This document shows positions 15,784 to 23,634 of a stretch of DNA of 51,749 nt, one piece after another (the first letter of the stretch is position 1; the number at the start of each line of letters is the position of its first letter). The stretch spans positions 1-51,749 of the forward strand of contig JAQGMS010000104.1 in assembly GCA_028292245.1 (NCBI GenBank), given 5' to 3'. The DNA is from Ramlibacter sp. (lineage in GTDB: Bacteria > Pseudomonadota > Gammaproteobacteria > Burkholderiales > Burkholderiaceae_C). The notes beneath the pieces are model-generated. The model had not been told where the DNA came from. It searched no databases and saw only the letters and a program-made list of their open reading frames with translations. The position numbers and the translations under genes were made by a program.

Positions 15784-17526
15784 ATGAAGCGCCGCGAATT
15801 CATGATGGCGACAGGCATGGGCACGGCTTTACTCGCCGGTGGTTGCGAAACCGGCCCGGGTCTGGCGCCACTGCCACCGTCGAAACTGCAATTGATCGAC
15901 GTGCACTCGCACGTTTTCAACGCCAGCGATCTGCCGGCGGTGCGCTTCATCAAGATCGTCTTCCTGAAGCACTACCCGAAACAGGCCCTGCGAGTCCTCG
16001 ACATCGACGATCCCGATATGGTCGATCAGTTACTCACGCTGCTGACCGCCATCGTCGGCAGCACCAAGGCGCCCTCCGCGTCCGAGGAAACCAGGATTCT
16101 TGACCTCGAAACCCCCCTTGTTTTGTCTAACGGCAGCACCGTTGAAAATGAAAAGGCCGTCATCGCGGCCATAGCGTCTTTCACGATGGACCGCGGGATG
16201 GCGGTGTCGGCGGAGAATGGCACACCCATCAATACGCGTAGGATGCGAAGCGCGATTTTCAAGGCCGCAGGTGAGACGGCGCTCAGCACGAGCGACGAGG
16301 CGCTGACGCAAGGGCAGGCTCTGGTAGTCGCCCAGCGCGCGTACCGCTCGCTTGACCTGGGCCTTGTCCTACGATGGTTCGGGCTCTTCACGCGCTATCG
16401 GCACGCACTGGCCGAGCAACTCGCGTCCGACCATGCCCGGCAGGGATTCACCGCGTCGATTCTCTGCCCCGCGCTGGTCGACTACGACCACTGGCTCGGC
16501 GAATATGTTTCAGTGTCGCCCTTGCCCGCTCAAGTCACCGTGATGGGCCGGATTGCCAGGCGCAAGACCGGGCCGGTCGTGCACGGCTACGTGGGCTTTG
16601 ATCCGCTGAGGCAAGTTGCCTACGAGGCGGGCATCTTCCAGGGGTACGAACCGCTTGCGCTGGTTCGCAAGGCGATCCGTGAAGAGGGGTTTGTTGGCGT
16701 CAAGCTGTACCCGCCCATGGGCTACAGGCCCATGGGCAACGCGGACAAGTGCCAGACCTACCCCGAGGAGCAGAACAACACCATGAGGCGGCTGCTGGCC
16801 GGTGCCGCGCAAGACCCATCAACAGCCGGGTGCACCCCGCGCCCGGCTGACGGATCCGCCGCCATTGGCCGCAAGCTGGACAATGCCATGTCGCGCCTCT
16901 TCGACTCATGCGTCCTCGAACACGCGGTTGTGATGGCGCACACGAACGACAGCAATGGCGCCAACAAGAACTACAGCCATCGCGCCGACCCCGCCTACTG
17001 GTTGGACGTATTCAGGAACTGGCCAGCGTTGCATGTGGGGCTTGCGCACTTCGGATCCTTCGACGCAGAATCCGTGGCCAAGCCGCCCGGCGCCACCGGC
17101 GCGAAAGCAAGCTGGGAGTGGACGTTGGGCCGGTTCCTCTCGGCCAATCCGGCGGCCCCGGTGTACTCCGACATCAGCTACCTAGTGGAAATTGTCGGAA
17201 ATGTCGCGGCAGACCAGAAGGACTACGACAAGAACCTGGCGGCGTGGGTGAGCGAGTTCGACCCGCAGTGCAGGCACCTGATGTTCGGTACCGACTGGAT
17301 GATGCTTGGGCTTGATCCGGCCTATGAAGGCTACACGGAGCGCGTATACCAGTACTTCAGGAGGAACATCGGTTTTGATGAAGCCATGCTCAATCGCCTA
17401 TTCTCGGGCAACGCAGCGGCTTTCCTGGGCTTGGGCAAGGATGATGCGGTGCGCCAAAGGCTTCTCAAGTTCTACAGGAAGCACAGCGTGCCAGAAGCGC
17501 GGTTACCGGCGTTCGACAGAACCTAG
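15784..17526 (+). CDS. Amidohydrolase-family lipoprotein
   Basis: This 580-residue protein begins with a twin-arginine-like, lipobox-bearing leader (MKRREF...LLAGGC, Cys21), suggesting Tat export and lipid anchoring. The mature part looks like a TIM-barrel amidohydrolase (Amidohydro_2): metal motif HSH at 41-43, GVKLYPPMGYRP, MAHTND, LAHFGSF, and FGTDWMM near the C-terminus supplying the usual late Asp. An approximately 150-residue insertion after the first motif is unassigned. ATG 15784 has GAAAGGA before it and lies 23 nt after the subtilase, so this is the third gene of the exported operon. The substrate is unknown. Confidence 0.8.
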   Translation: MKRREFMMATGMGTALLAGGCETGPGLAPLPPSKLQLIDVHSHVFNASDLPAVRFIKIVFLKHYPKQALRVLDIDDPDMVDQLLTLLTAIVGSTKAPSASEETRILDLETPLVLSNGSTVENEKAVIAAIASFTMDRGMAVSAENGTPINTRRMRSAIFKAAGETALSTSDEALTQGQALVVAQRAYRSLDLGLVLRWFGLFTRYRHALAEQLASDHARQGFTASILCPALVDYDHWLGEYVSVSPLPAQVTVMGRIARRKTGPVVHGYVGFDPLRQVAYEAGIFQGYEPLALVRKAIREEGFVGVKLYPPMGYRPMGNADKCQTYPEEQNNTMRRLLAGAAQDPSTAGCTPRPADGSAAIGRKLDNAMSRLFDSCVLEHAVVMAHTNDSNGANKNYSHRADPAYWLDVFRNWPALHVGLAHFGSFDAESVAKPPGATGAKASWEWTLGRFLSANPAAPVYSDISYLVEIVGNVAADQKDYDKNLAAWVSEFDPQCRHLMFGTDWMMLGLDPAYEGYTERVYQYFRRNIGFDEAMLNRLFSGNAAAFLGLGKDDAVRQRLLKFYRKHSVPEARLPAFDRT

Positions 17527-17601
17527 CACACCTAGCACGGCCTTGCCATTCGACGAAGGCGAGTTGGGGCGCTCATCGATGTCGAAAAATAGGACCGTCG
17601 A

Positions 17602-18600
17602 TCACTCCGCCTGCACGCCCGCTTCCTTGACGATCAGCGTCCACCTCGCGATATCGGCCACCAGGAACTTGCGCAGGTCTTCGCTGCTGCCCAGCCAGGG
17701 TTCGGACGCCACCGCCGCCAGCTTCGTGGCGTATTCGGGGGTGCCGGCAACCTTGATCACGGCTTCGTTCAGCCGCACCACGATGTCGGCCGGCGTGCCG
17801 GCCGGCGCGAACAGGCCCATCCAGACTCGCGGATCGAAATTGGGCACGCCCTGCTCGCCCAGCGTCGGCACATCGGCGGTGCCCGAATAGCGCTGCGCGC
17901 CGGTCACGCCCAGCAGCCGCACCTTGCCGGCGCGCGCCTGCGGCAGCAGCGAACCACCGGCATCGAAAGCAAACGGGATCTGCCCGCCCATCACGTCCTG
18001 CAGCACCATCGGCGAGCCGCGGTACGGCACGTGCGCCATCTCCATGCCGGTGGCCCGCTTGAGCAGTTCCATCGACAGGTGCTGGGTGGTGCCGGTGCCG
18101 CCCGAGCCGTACGACACCTTGCCCGGCCGCGCCTTCACGTAGGCGACCATCTCCTTCAGGTTGGTCACCTTCGTGTCGTTGTTGGCGTACAGGAACAGCG
18201 GGCCGCGCAGCACGGGGCAGATCGGCACGAAATCCTTCAGCGGGTCGTACGACAGTTTTTCCTTGTAGAGCGCCGGGTTGATCGACATCGGCCCGCCGGT
18301 GGAAACCAGCAGCGTATAGCCATCGGGCGCGGCCGCCTTGGCCGCGGCGCCGACGATCATTCCGTGCGCGCCGGGCCGGTTGTCCACGATCATCGACTGC
18401 CCCAGCAGCGGCGAGAGCCCGGCCACCAGCGTGCGCGTCCAGCCGTCGGCGGTGTCGCCGGGCGGCGTGCCGATCAGGACGCGGATCGGCCGGTTGGGAT
18501 AGGCGGCCTGGCCGAACGACAAAGCGGGATAAAACGATGCGGCGGATGCCACGGCCACACCGGCGCGAAGCAGCGAACGGCGTTGGGGGTTGTGAATCAT
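17602..18600 (-). CDS. Bug/TctC-family tripartite tricarboxylate receptor
   Basis: This 332-residue periplasmic binding protein of the Bug/TctC family has an RR-containing signal peptide ending FGQA. Family hallmarks are YPNRPIRVLIGTPPG, VDNRPGAHGMIVGA, KVSYGSGGTGTTQH, VPYRG and GQIPFAFDAGG. I chose ATG 18600 for GAGAGA just upstream; the frame is open to 18627. It follows the DUF4387 gene by 23 nt and is probably the last gene of that operon, supplying its substrate. No TctA/TctB membrane genes are nearby, which is usual for orphan Bug genes. Confidence 0.9.
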   Translation of the reverse strand: MIHNPQRRSLLRAGVAVASAASFYPALSFGQAAYPNRPIRVLIGTPPGDTADGWTRTLVAGLSPLLGQSMIVDNRPGAHGMIVGAAAKAAAPDGYTLLVSTGGPMSINPALYKEKLSYDPLKDFVPICPVLRGPLFLYANNDTKVTNLKEMVAYVKARPGKVSYGSGGTGTTQHLSMELLKRATGMEMAHVPYRGSPMVLQDVMGGQIPFAFDAGGSLLPQARAGKVRLLGVTGAQRYSGTADVPTLGEQGVPNFDPRVWMGLFAPAGTPADIVVRLNEAVIKVAGTPEYATKLAAVASEPWLGSSEDLRKFLVADIARWTLIVKEAGVQAE

Positions 18601-18623
18601 GTTGTCTCTCTCATTCATGTTGT

Positions 18624-18929
18624 TCAAAGCTCGACATCCAGCAGCCGCACATATTGCTGGCCGCCGTGCATGTCCCGCTCCATCGCGCCGCCCTGGGGGT
18701 GGCGCCGTGGATAGGAAATTTTCAGGATCCGCAGGTCGGCGATCGGGAAGTGCTTCACCAGCGCCACATCGACGCCGTAGAGCGCGCCGATCGCATCGGG
18801 CTGGAGTTGCGGCGCGTTCGCGTAGCGCTCGAACGCTTGCTGGTCGTTGAACGACAGGTCGAGCGTGATCCAGAAAGGACCGGCGTTCTTGGACCGCACG
18901 TCGTGGCAGACTTCGTGGACCTTAGGCAT
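18624..18929 (-). CDS. DUF4387 family protein, AtuA partner
   Basis: This 101-residue protein matches DUF4387: VRSKNAGPFWITLDL near the N-terminus, ALYGV in the middle, and KISYPRR...MERDMHGGQQYVRLL at the end. Proteins of this family are found next to AtuA-like (DUF1446) proteins and are thought to act with them. The ATG at 18929 overlaps the AtuA-like stop by 8 nt. The biochemical role is not established to my knowledge. Confidence 0.87.
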   Translation of the reverse strand: MPKVHEVCHDVRSKNAGPFWITLDLSFNDQQAFERYANAPQLQPDAIGALYGVDVALVKHFPIADLRILKISYPRRHPQGGAMERDMHGGQQYVRLLDVEL

Positions 18930-20313
18930 GTTCGGCCACCCTCTCCTGCGCGAACACCGTCCGCACCAGTTCGAAGGGGTCGGCCACATGCACGACGTGG
19001 TTGAGTTTGAACTCGAACACCTGGCCGCGCTCGACTTCCGCCGGCGAGAACGGGAACGCGTAGCTGGGCAGCTCCCCCTCCTCGTTGAGTGGCAGGTGGA
19101 ACAGCCACGGGTTGCAGGTCTTGGCGATCTGCGTCGCGATCTCCTGCGTGGCCGCCGTCGCGACGAACAGCAAACCGATTTCCCTTGGCGGAGCGCCGGA
19201 AGCCTCCACCTCGATGCCGCTCACGGCGTTCCAGCCATAGGGGCGCAGCGAGATATCGAAATCGCCGGCTGCGGCGCCCATGGTCTCGCGCACGCGGCCC
19301 ACCAGCACGCCGTGCATCTTCTGGACGAAGCGGTCGATCTCCGCCAGCACGCCGCGATCCTGGATACCGACCAGCATGATGGTCTGGAAGCCGCTGCCGG
19401 CGGCACCTTCCAGTTTCATGGTGTAGGGCTTGGGCAGGAACTTCGAGCCGGTCACCTGCACCACGCGCTCGTCGACCTCGTGATAGCGCGCGGCGGTGAC
19501 GTCCAGCACACCGCCCGGCTCGGTCAGCACGAAGGGGTCGCTGTTCTCGTACAGCATGTGGGCCGAGACGGTTTCGGCGGTGCAGCGCACGCCGGGCGTC
19601 AGCGGCTCGACCTCGAAGGCGTCCTTGCCGACGCGGATCATCACGCCGCCGGAGCGCGGTTGCGTCGTGCAGAGCGAGCCGCACTCGGCCGTCTTGCCGG
19701 CATGCCAGGTGGCGCCGAGCCCGGCGCCGCGGCGCAACGGAACGGCCGCCAGCACGGCGGTGTCGGTGGTGCGGCCGCCGAGCACGATGTCGGCCCCCGC
19801 GTCGAGCGCCGCCATGTAAGGCTCCGGACCCATCAGGGCGACCACGTGATCGCATTCGCCGAACAGGGCCGGGTCGATCGATGTCATCGGTGCCAGCGGC
19901 GTCACCCGGCCCTGCGCGGCAAGGCGGGCCAACTGGCCACGGTCCTGTTCCGAATAAAGCAGCGCGATGCGCGGGTTGAGGCCGTGCTCGAGTGCGATCT
20001 CCTTGGCGATTTCGTGGGTCCAATCCAGCGCGGCGTCGCTGCCCGAGGTGCCGCAGGAGCCGATCAGGAGCGGGATGCCTGCCTTGGCCTGCGCGCGCAT
20101 CAGGATGGCGAGGTCGTGCTTGACCGACGCGCGCGAGTATTTGGCCAGGCCGGTGGCGAGGTAAGCGGGGCCGCTGTCGGTGGAGCCGGCGTCGCAGGCG
20201 ATGGCGTGCGCGCCTGCCGCGATGCCGGCGGCGACCGCGGCCTCCGTCACGCCGATGCCGAGGGCGCCCGTGGGCACCAGGATGTTGACAGTGTCGGCCA
20301 ATCGTTGTTGCAT
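18922..20313 (-). CDS. AtuA-like (DUF1446) acyclic terpene/organic acid utilisation protein
   Basis: This 463-residue cytoplasmic protein belongs to the DUF1446/AtuA family. Typical segments are VPTGALGIGVTEAA at the N-terminus, ACDAGSTDSGPAYL, IGSCGTSGSDAALDW, GADIVLGGRTTDTAV and PYGWNAVSGIE. AtuA is needed for acyclic terpene (citronellol/geranyl) use in Pseudomonas, but many family members sit in other catabolic operons with a Bug receptor and DUF4387, as here. The substrate is unknown. It starts 70 nt from the divergent GntR regulator, whose candidate operator lies in its promoter region. Confidence 0.86.
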   Translation of the reverse strand: MQQRLADTVNILVPTGALGIGVTEAAVAAGIAAGAHAIACDAGSTDSGPAYLATGLAKYSRASVKHDLAILMRAQAKAGIPLLIGSCGTSGSDAALDWTHEIAKEIALEHGLNPRIALLYSEQDRGQLARLAAQGRVTPLAPMTSIDPALFGECDHVVALMGPEPYMAALDAGADIVLGGRTTDTAVLAAVPLRRGAGLGATWHAGKTAECGSLCTTQPRSGGVMIRVGKDAFEVEPLTPGVRCTAETVSAHMLYENSDPFVLTEPGGVLDVTAARYHEVDERVVQVTGSKFLPKPYTMKLEGAAGSGFQTIMLVGIQDRGVLAEIDRFVQKMHGVLVGRVRETMGAAAGDFDISLRPYGWNAVSGIEVEASGAPPREIGLLFVATAATQEIATQIAKTCNPWLFHLPLNEEGELPSYAFPFSPAEVERGQVFEFKLNHVVHVADPFELVRTVFAQERVAEHA

Positions 20314-20336
20314 GGTTCGTTTCCTTGTAAGATGCG

Positions 20337-20350
20337 GATTGTAGACAATC
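20337..20350. promoter_or_regulatory. Candidate GntR/FCD operator
   Basis: GATTGT-AG-ACAATC is a perfect 6-bp inverted repeat in the 70-nt gap between the divergent AtuA-like operon and the GntR gene. FadR/VanR-type GntR regulators commonly bind short palindromes of the TTGT..ACAA kind. It would sit over both promoters, so the regulator may control itself and the operon. Confidence 0.6.
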
Positions 20351-20383
20351 CATGCACTTCGTCAACACATTTAAAGTTCACCG

Positions 20384-21061
20384 ATGGCCAAGACCGCAAC
20401 CGAACCCAGCGTCCTGATCGACGACACCGTCGCCCGGCTCGAGGAGATGATCGTGCGCGGCGAACTGCTGCCCGGTGCAAGGCTGCCGGAACAGTCGCTG
20501 GCCGACAGCCTGGGCGTGAGCCGCGGGCCGCTGCGCGAAGCCATCCGCACGCTGGAGGGCCGGCGGCTGATCGAGCGCGTACCTCATGCGGGTGTGCGCG
20601 TGGTCCAGCTTTCGATCGAGGACCTGGAGCAATTGCTGGTGACCCGTGAATCGCTGGAAGGCATGGCCTGCCGGCAGGCGGCCGAGAACATGACGGTGCC
20701 GGAGATCAAGAAGCTGCGCGAAACGGCAGAGCTGATCGGCAAGATGCTGCAGCGCTCGCCCGGCGCCGTGTTTGCCGGCGGCGCGGACAACGATTTCCAC
20801 CGCCAGATCGCCATCGGCAGCCGCAACCGCTGGATCGCGCGGCTGCTGTGCGAGGACTTGTACTCGCTGGTACGGCTCTACCGCGTGCAGGCCATCTTCA
20901 GGCCGGCGGCGAAATCAAAGGCGACGCACCGCGAGCACCTGGACATCATCGACTGCATTCACGCACGCGACGGCGACGCGGCCGAGGCGGCGATGCGGCT
21001 GCACGTGCGCAACGGACGGGAGCGGCTGATGGCGCAGATCAAGACGGGCAGTTCGCGCTGA
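20384..21061 (+). CDS. GntR-family transcriptional regulator (FCD type)
   Basis: This 225-residue regulator has an N-terminal winged helix-turn-helix (about residues 10-75; QSLADSLGVSRGPLREAIRTLEG) and a C-terminal FCD all-helical effector domain. Metal/ligand-site residues typical of FCD are visible in DNDFHRQIAIGSRN and in THREHLDIIDCIHARD...AMRLHVRNG. It is divergent from the AtuA-like/DUF4387/Bug operon and probably its repressor, with an organic acid as likely effector (inference). No strong Shine-Dalgarno is seen before the ATG. Confidence 0.92.
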   Translation: MAKTATEPSVLIDDTVARLEEMIVRGELLPGARLPEQSLADSLGVSRGPLREAIRTLEGRRLIERVPHAGVRVVQLSIEDLEQLLVTRESLEGMACRQAAENMTVPEIKKLRETAELIGKMLQRSPGAVFAGGADNDFHRQIAIGSRNRWIARLLCEDLYSLVRLYRVQAIFRPAAKSKATHREHLDIIDCIHARDGDAAEAAMRLHVRNGRERLMAQIKTGSSR

Positions 21062-21179
21062 GTCAGGAAAAATATCGCATCTGGCGGTCTTTTTGATGTG
21101 AATGGGCGAACCAATGCCGCCGGCCTGCGGTCTTATCCGACACTTGAGCATTGTCCCGCCCGGGATCCGAACTTCAGCC

Positions 21180-22289
21180 ATGACGCAAACCGACCACCTC
21201 CTCGAAAACGAGTGCCCCAGCACCGGCTGCCAGTGCTCCGAGGCAGCCCAGCGATTCGCCGACATATTCGACCGCTTGGCCGATGGCTTCTTCACCCTCG
21301 ACGCCCAGTGGCGTTTCACATACCTCAACCCTGCCGCGCGCAAGGCTTTTCGTGCCGGCGACGACCTGCTTGCCCAGCCGATCTGGGCGGTATTTCCGGA
21401 TGCACGCGCCACCATCTTCGAGGAAGAGTTCCATCGTGCGATGGAAACCGGCGCTACCGCCGAGTTCGAGGCCTTCTATCCCGGCCTGGACATCTGGCTG
21501 CGCGTCAACGCGTTCCCCTTCGACCAGGGCCTCGCGGTGTCCTTTGCGGACATCACCGAGGCACGGCAGACCCAGCAGCAGCTGGCCGACCTGACCCGGG
21601 AACTTCAGGACCGCACGCGCGCGCAACACGAGATCGAATCTTTCGCCCACACGGTGGCCCACGACCTGCGCTCGCCGCTGATGGCCATTGTCGGCTTCAG
21701 CCAGGCAATGTCCGAGGCCGCGGTCAACGAGCTCGGCCCGCGCAGCGCGCACTACCTGCGCCGCATCCGCAGCGCGGCCCACCAGATGGATGAGATGACC
21801 GCGGCGATCCTGACCCTGTGCCGCCTCGATAGCGCCGAGGCGAAGCGCAGCTTGGTCGACCTCAGCCCGATCGCGCTGGAATGCATCGCGAACCTGCGCG
21901 AAGCCGAGCCCGGGCGCCAGGTCACGGTCTCGGTCGCGCCCTGCATGTGGGCCGATTGCAACCCGCCGCTGATGAAGCTGGCCCTGCACAATCTCTTGTC
22001 CAACGCCTGGAAGTACACCGGACGCGAAGGCGAACCGGCGATCGAAATGGGGATCGAGCTCGGCCCGGAGAAGGAAATCAGGTACTTCGTCAAGGACAAC
22101 GGCATCGGGTTTGCCCCGGCCGAAGCGCAAGGCGTGTTCGAGCCGTTCCAGCGCCTGCATGGCGACAGCTTCGCCGGCGAAGGCATCGGCCTGGCCACCG
22201 TGAAGCGCATCGTCGACAAGCATGGCGGCGCGCTGTGGGCGGTGTCGCAGCCGGGCCTGGGCTCGACCTTCTACTTCACTTTGCCCTGA
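21180..22289 (+). CDS. Soluble PAS-domain sensor histidine kinase
   Basis: This kinase of about 369 residues has no membrane segments. A PAS domain (about 22-125; GFFTLDAQWRFTYLNPAA) is followed by a coiled linker, HisKA with phosphoacceptor His161 (TVAHDLRSPL), and HATPase_c with N-box Asn275 (HNLLSNAWKYT), G1 DNGIGF (306-311) and G2 GEGIGLATVK. The short Cys-rich N-terminus (ECPSTGCQCS) might bind a metal. The start is uncertain: ATGs at 21102 and 21114 are in frame, and none has a good Shine-Dalgarno. No response regulator is adjacent; the next gene encodes a MEDS sensory protein. Confidence 0.85.
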   Translation: MTQTDHLLENECPSTGCQCSEAAQRFADIFDRLADGFFTLDAQWRFTYLNPAARKAFRAGDDLLAQPIWAVFPDARATIFEEEFHRAMETGATAEFEAFYPGLDIWLRVNAFPFDQGLAVSFADITEARQTQQQLADLTRELQDRTRAQHEIESFAHTVAHDLRSPLMAIVGFSQAMSEAAVNELGPRSAHYLRRIRSAAHQMDEMTAAILTLCRLDSAEAKRSLVDLSPIALECIANLREAEPGRQVTVSVAPCMWADCNPPLMKLALHNLLSNAWKYTGREGEPAIEMGIELGPEKEIRYFVKDNGIGFAPAEAQGVFEPFQRLHGDSFAGEGIGLATVKRIVDKHGGALWAVSQPGLGSTFYFTLP

Positions 22290-22385
22290 CACGATTCGTA
22301 GCTGCGCCGGCAACCGCCGGGCGGCGTTCGCTGACAAGACTGCCGAGCTACGCTCTGGTACGCTCCCAGCAATGGGGCGCTACTC

Positions 22386-23057
22386 ATGAGCCAATTGTCA
22401 CCCGCGGTTTCCACGCGGCTCAAGGGCTCCGAACTGGTCGGGCCGTGTCACGCTTGCGCGTTCTTCAGCGACCCCGAAGAGGAGTATCGGGTCCTCCTGC
22501 CTTTCGCATCGGACTGCGCGCAGTGCGGGGAAAGGTGCCTGCTTTTCCTTGACCCGGCGCATGAGCAGGAGCGGCGTGAGCGGCTGATCGACGCCGGAAT
22601 CGAAATCGGCGTCACACCCGCAGTTGGCGTGGCGGAACTGCGCATTTGGGATGATGTCTACCTGCGCGGTGGCCGCTTCGACCAGCATGAGATGCTCTCG
22701 TTGATCGAAGAGGCCCTGCGCGGCGGCAGGCAGTCCGGCCGGACGCGCCTGTGGGCGAACATGGAATGGGTGCTGAAAGGCTTGCCGGGCAGCGAAGACC
22801 TCATCGAATACGAGGCCCGCCTCAACCCGCTCGTGGAGCAGCACACCGACATCGTCATCTGTGCCTACGAACACGGCAAGTACAGCGCGAGCGTCGTCAT
22901 GGACATCCTGCGAACCCACCCCATGATGGTTGTCGGTGATTCGGTGCAGCCCAACCCGCTGTACGTGCCCACCCAACAATTCCTGAAAGACTTGCGGCAG
23001 CGCCGCGCTGCGCGCCCTGGGCTGCGCAGCGAACCTCGCGCCCCAGGGGAAGCCTAG
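22386..23057 (+). CDS. MEDS-domain (DcmR-like) protein
   Basis: This 223-residue soluble protein matches the MEDS domain (methanogen/methylotroph DcmR sensory domain): HACAFFSDPEEEYRVLLPF at the N-terminus, CGERCLLF, the LIEEALRGGR helix and DIVICAYEHGKYSASVVMDILRTHPMMVVG. MEDS proteins are predicted ligand or protein sensors and often accompany histidine kinases; here it lies 96 nt after one. A notable set of cysteines (C21, C24, C43, C46 and C51 by rough count) could bind metal. The C-terminal tail is Arg/Pro-rich. Confidence 0.82.
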   Translation: MSQLSPAVSTRLKGSELVGPCHACAFFSDPEEEYRVLLPFASDCAQCGERCLLFLDPAHEQERRERLIDAGIEIGVTPAVGVAELRIWDDVYLRGGRFDQHEMLSLIEEALRGGRQSGRTRLWANMEWVLKGLPGSEDLIEYEARLNPLVEQHTDIVICAYEHGKYSASVVMDILRTHPMMVVGDSVQPNPLYVPTQQFLKDLRQRRAARPGLRSEPRAPGEA

Positions 23058-23081
23058 AGCTTCTGCGTCAACGCGCCGCGA

Positions 23082-23528
23082 TCAATTCGGGCTCTCGTGC
23101 GCATGGCGGCGGTGAGCGAAACCCGCCTCAGCCGGCTTGCGGTCCCGCAGCCACGCATCGACGCTCCAGGGCCCGCCCCCCGCCGCCGACATATAGAGGA
23201 AGACGAAGCAATACATAACCGCCAGCTCGCCATGATTGAGAAGCGGCCAGAACCCTTGCGGGGCGTGCGCGATGAAATACGCAAACGCCATGAACCCCGA
23301 CAGCACGAAGGCCATCGGCCGCGTGAACAGCCCCATCAACAGCAACAGGCCACCCACCAACTCGAGAATGCCGGAGATTCCGACCATCGACATCAGGTGG
23401 GTCGGTGACTGAGCGGGCGCCGGGAAATCGAGCCACTTCTGCATGCCGTGCTCCACGAACAGGAATGCGGTGACGATGCGCAGGATGCTGAGAAGCTGCG
23501 GGGTCCAACGGGTGGTGATCGAATTCAT
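23082..23528 (-). CDS. DoxX family membrane protein
   Basis: This 148-residue, four-helix membrane protein is of the DoxX type: LLSILRIVTAFLFVEHGMQKWLDF near the N-terminus, GGLLLLMGLFTRPMAFVLSGFMAFAYF, and HAPQGFWPLLNHGELAVMYCFVFLY. DoxX proteins are linked to redox or quinone processes and thiosulfate metabolism, but roles vary. I chose ATG 23528 because the membrane helix starts soon after; the open frame upstream to 23636 overlaps the lactonase promoter. It is convergent with the MEDS gene and divergent from the lactonase gene. Confidence 0.87.
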   Translation of the reverse strand: MNSITTRWTPQLLSILRIVTAFLFVEHGMQKWLDFPAPAQSPTHLMSMVGISGILELVGGLLLLMGLFTRPMAFVLSGFMAFAYFIAHAPQGFWPLLNHGELAVMYCFVFLYMSAAGGGPWSVDAWLRDRKPAEAGFAHRRHAHESPN

Positions 23529-23594
23529 GGATGGGCTCGCTTGTGAAAGGAATATTTCACGTTCGAACCAAAGCCACCGCGAATGGTTCCCGCG

Positions 23595-23623
23595 TTGACA
23601 GGCTGCAAAGCCTCCCCAACAAT
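23595..23623 (+). promoter_or_regulatory. Sigma-70-like promoter of the lactonase gene
   Basis: TTGACA (23595-23600), a 17-nt spacer and AACAAT (23618-23623, 4 of 6 matches to TATAAT) form a plausible housekeeping promoter. Its start would fall at about 23630, only some 5 nt before the ATG at 23635, and no Shine-Dalgarno is visible. The mRNA may be nearly leaderless. Confidence 0.45.
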
Positions 23624-23634
23624 CCGCGATTTGC

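Noticed and set aside
18847..20649. Very long open frame (600 codons) on the plus strand opposite the AtuA-like gene
   Set aside because: It is antisense to a well-supported gene, has low-complexity Arg/Gly/His-rich translation and no recognisable domain; high-GC shadow.
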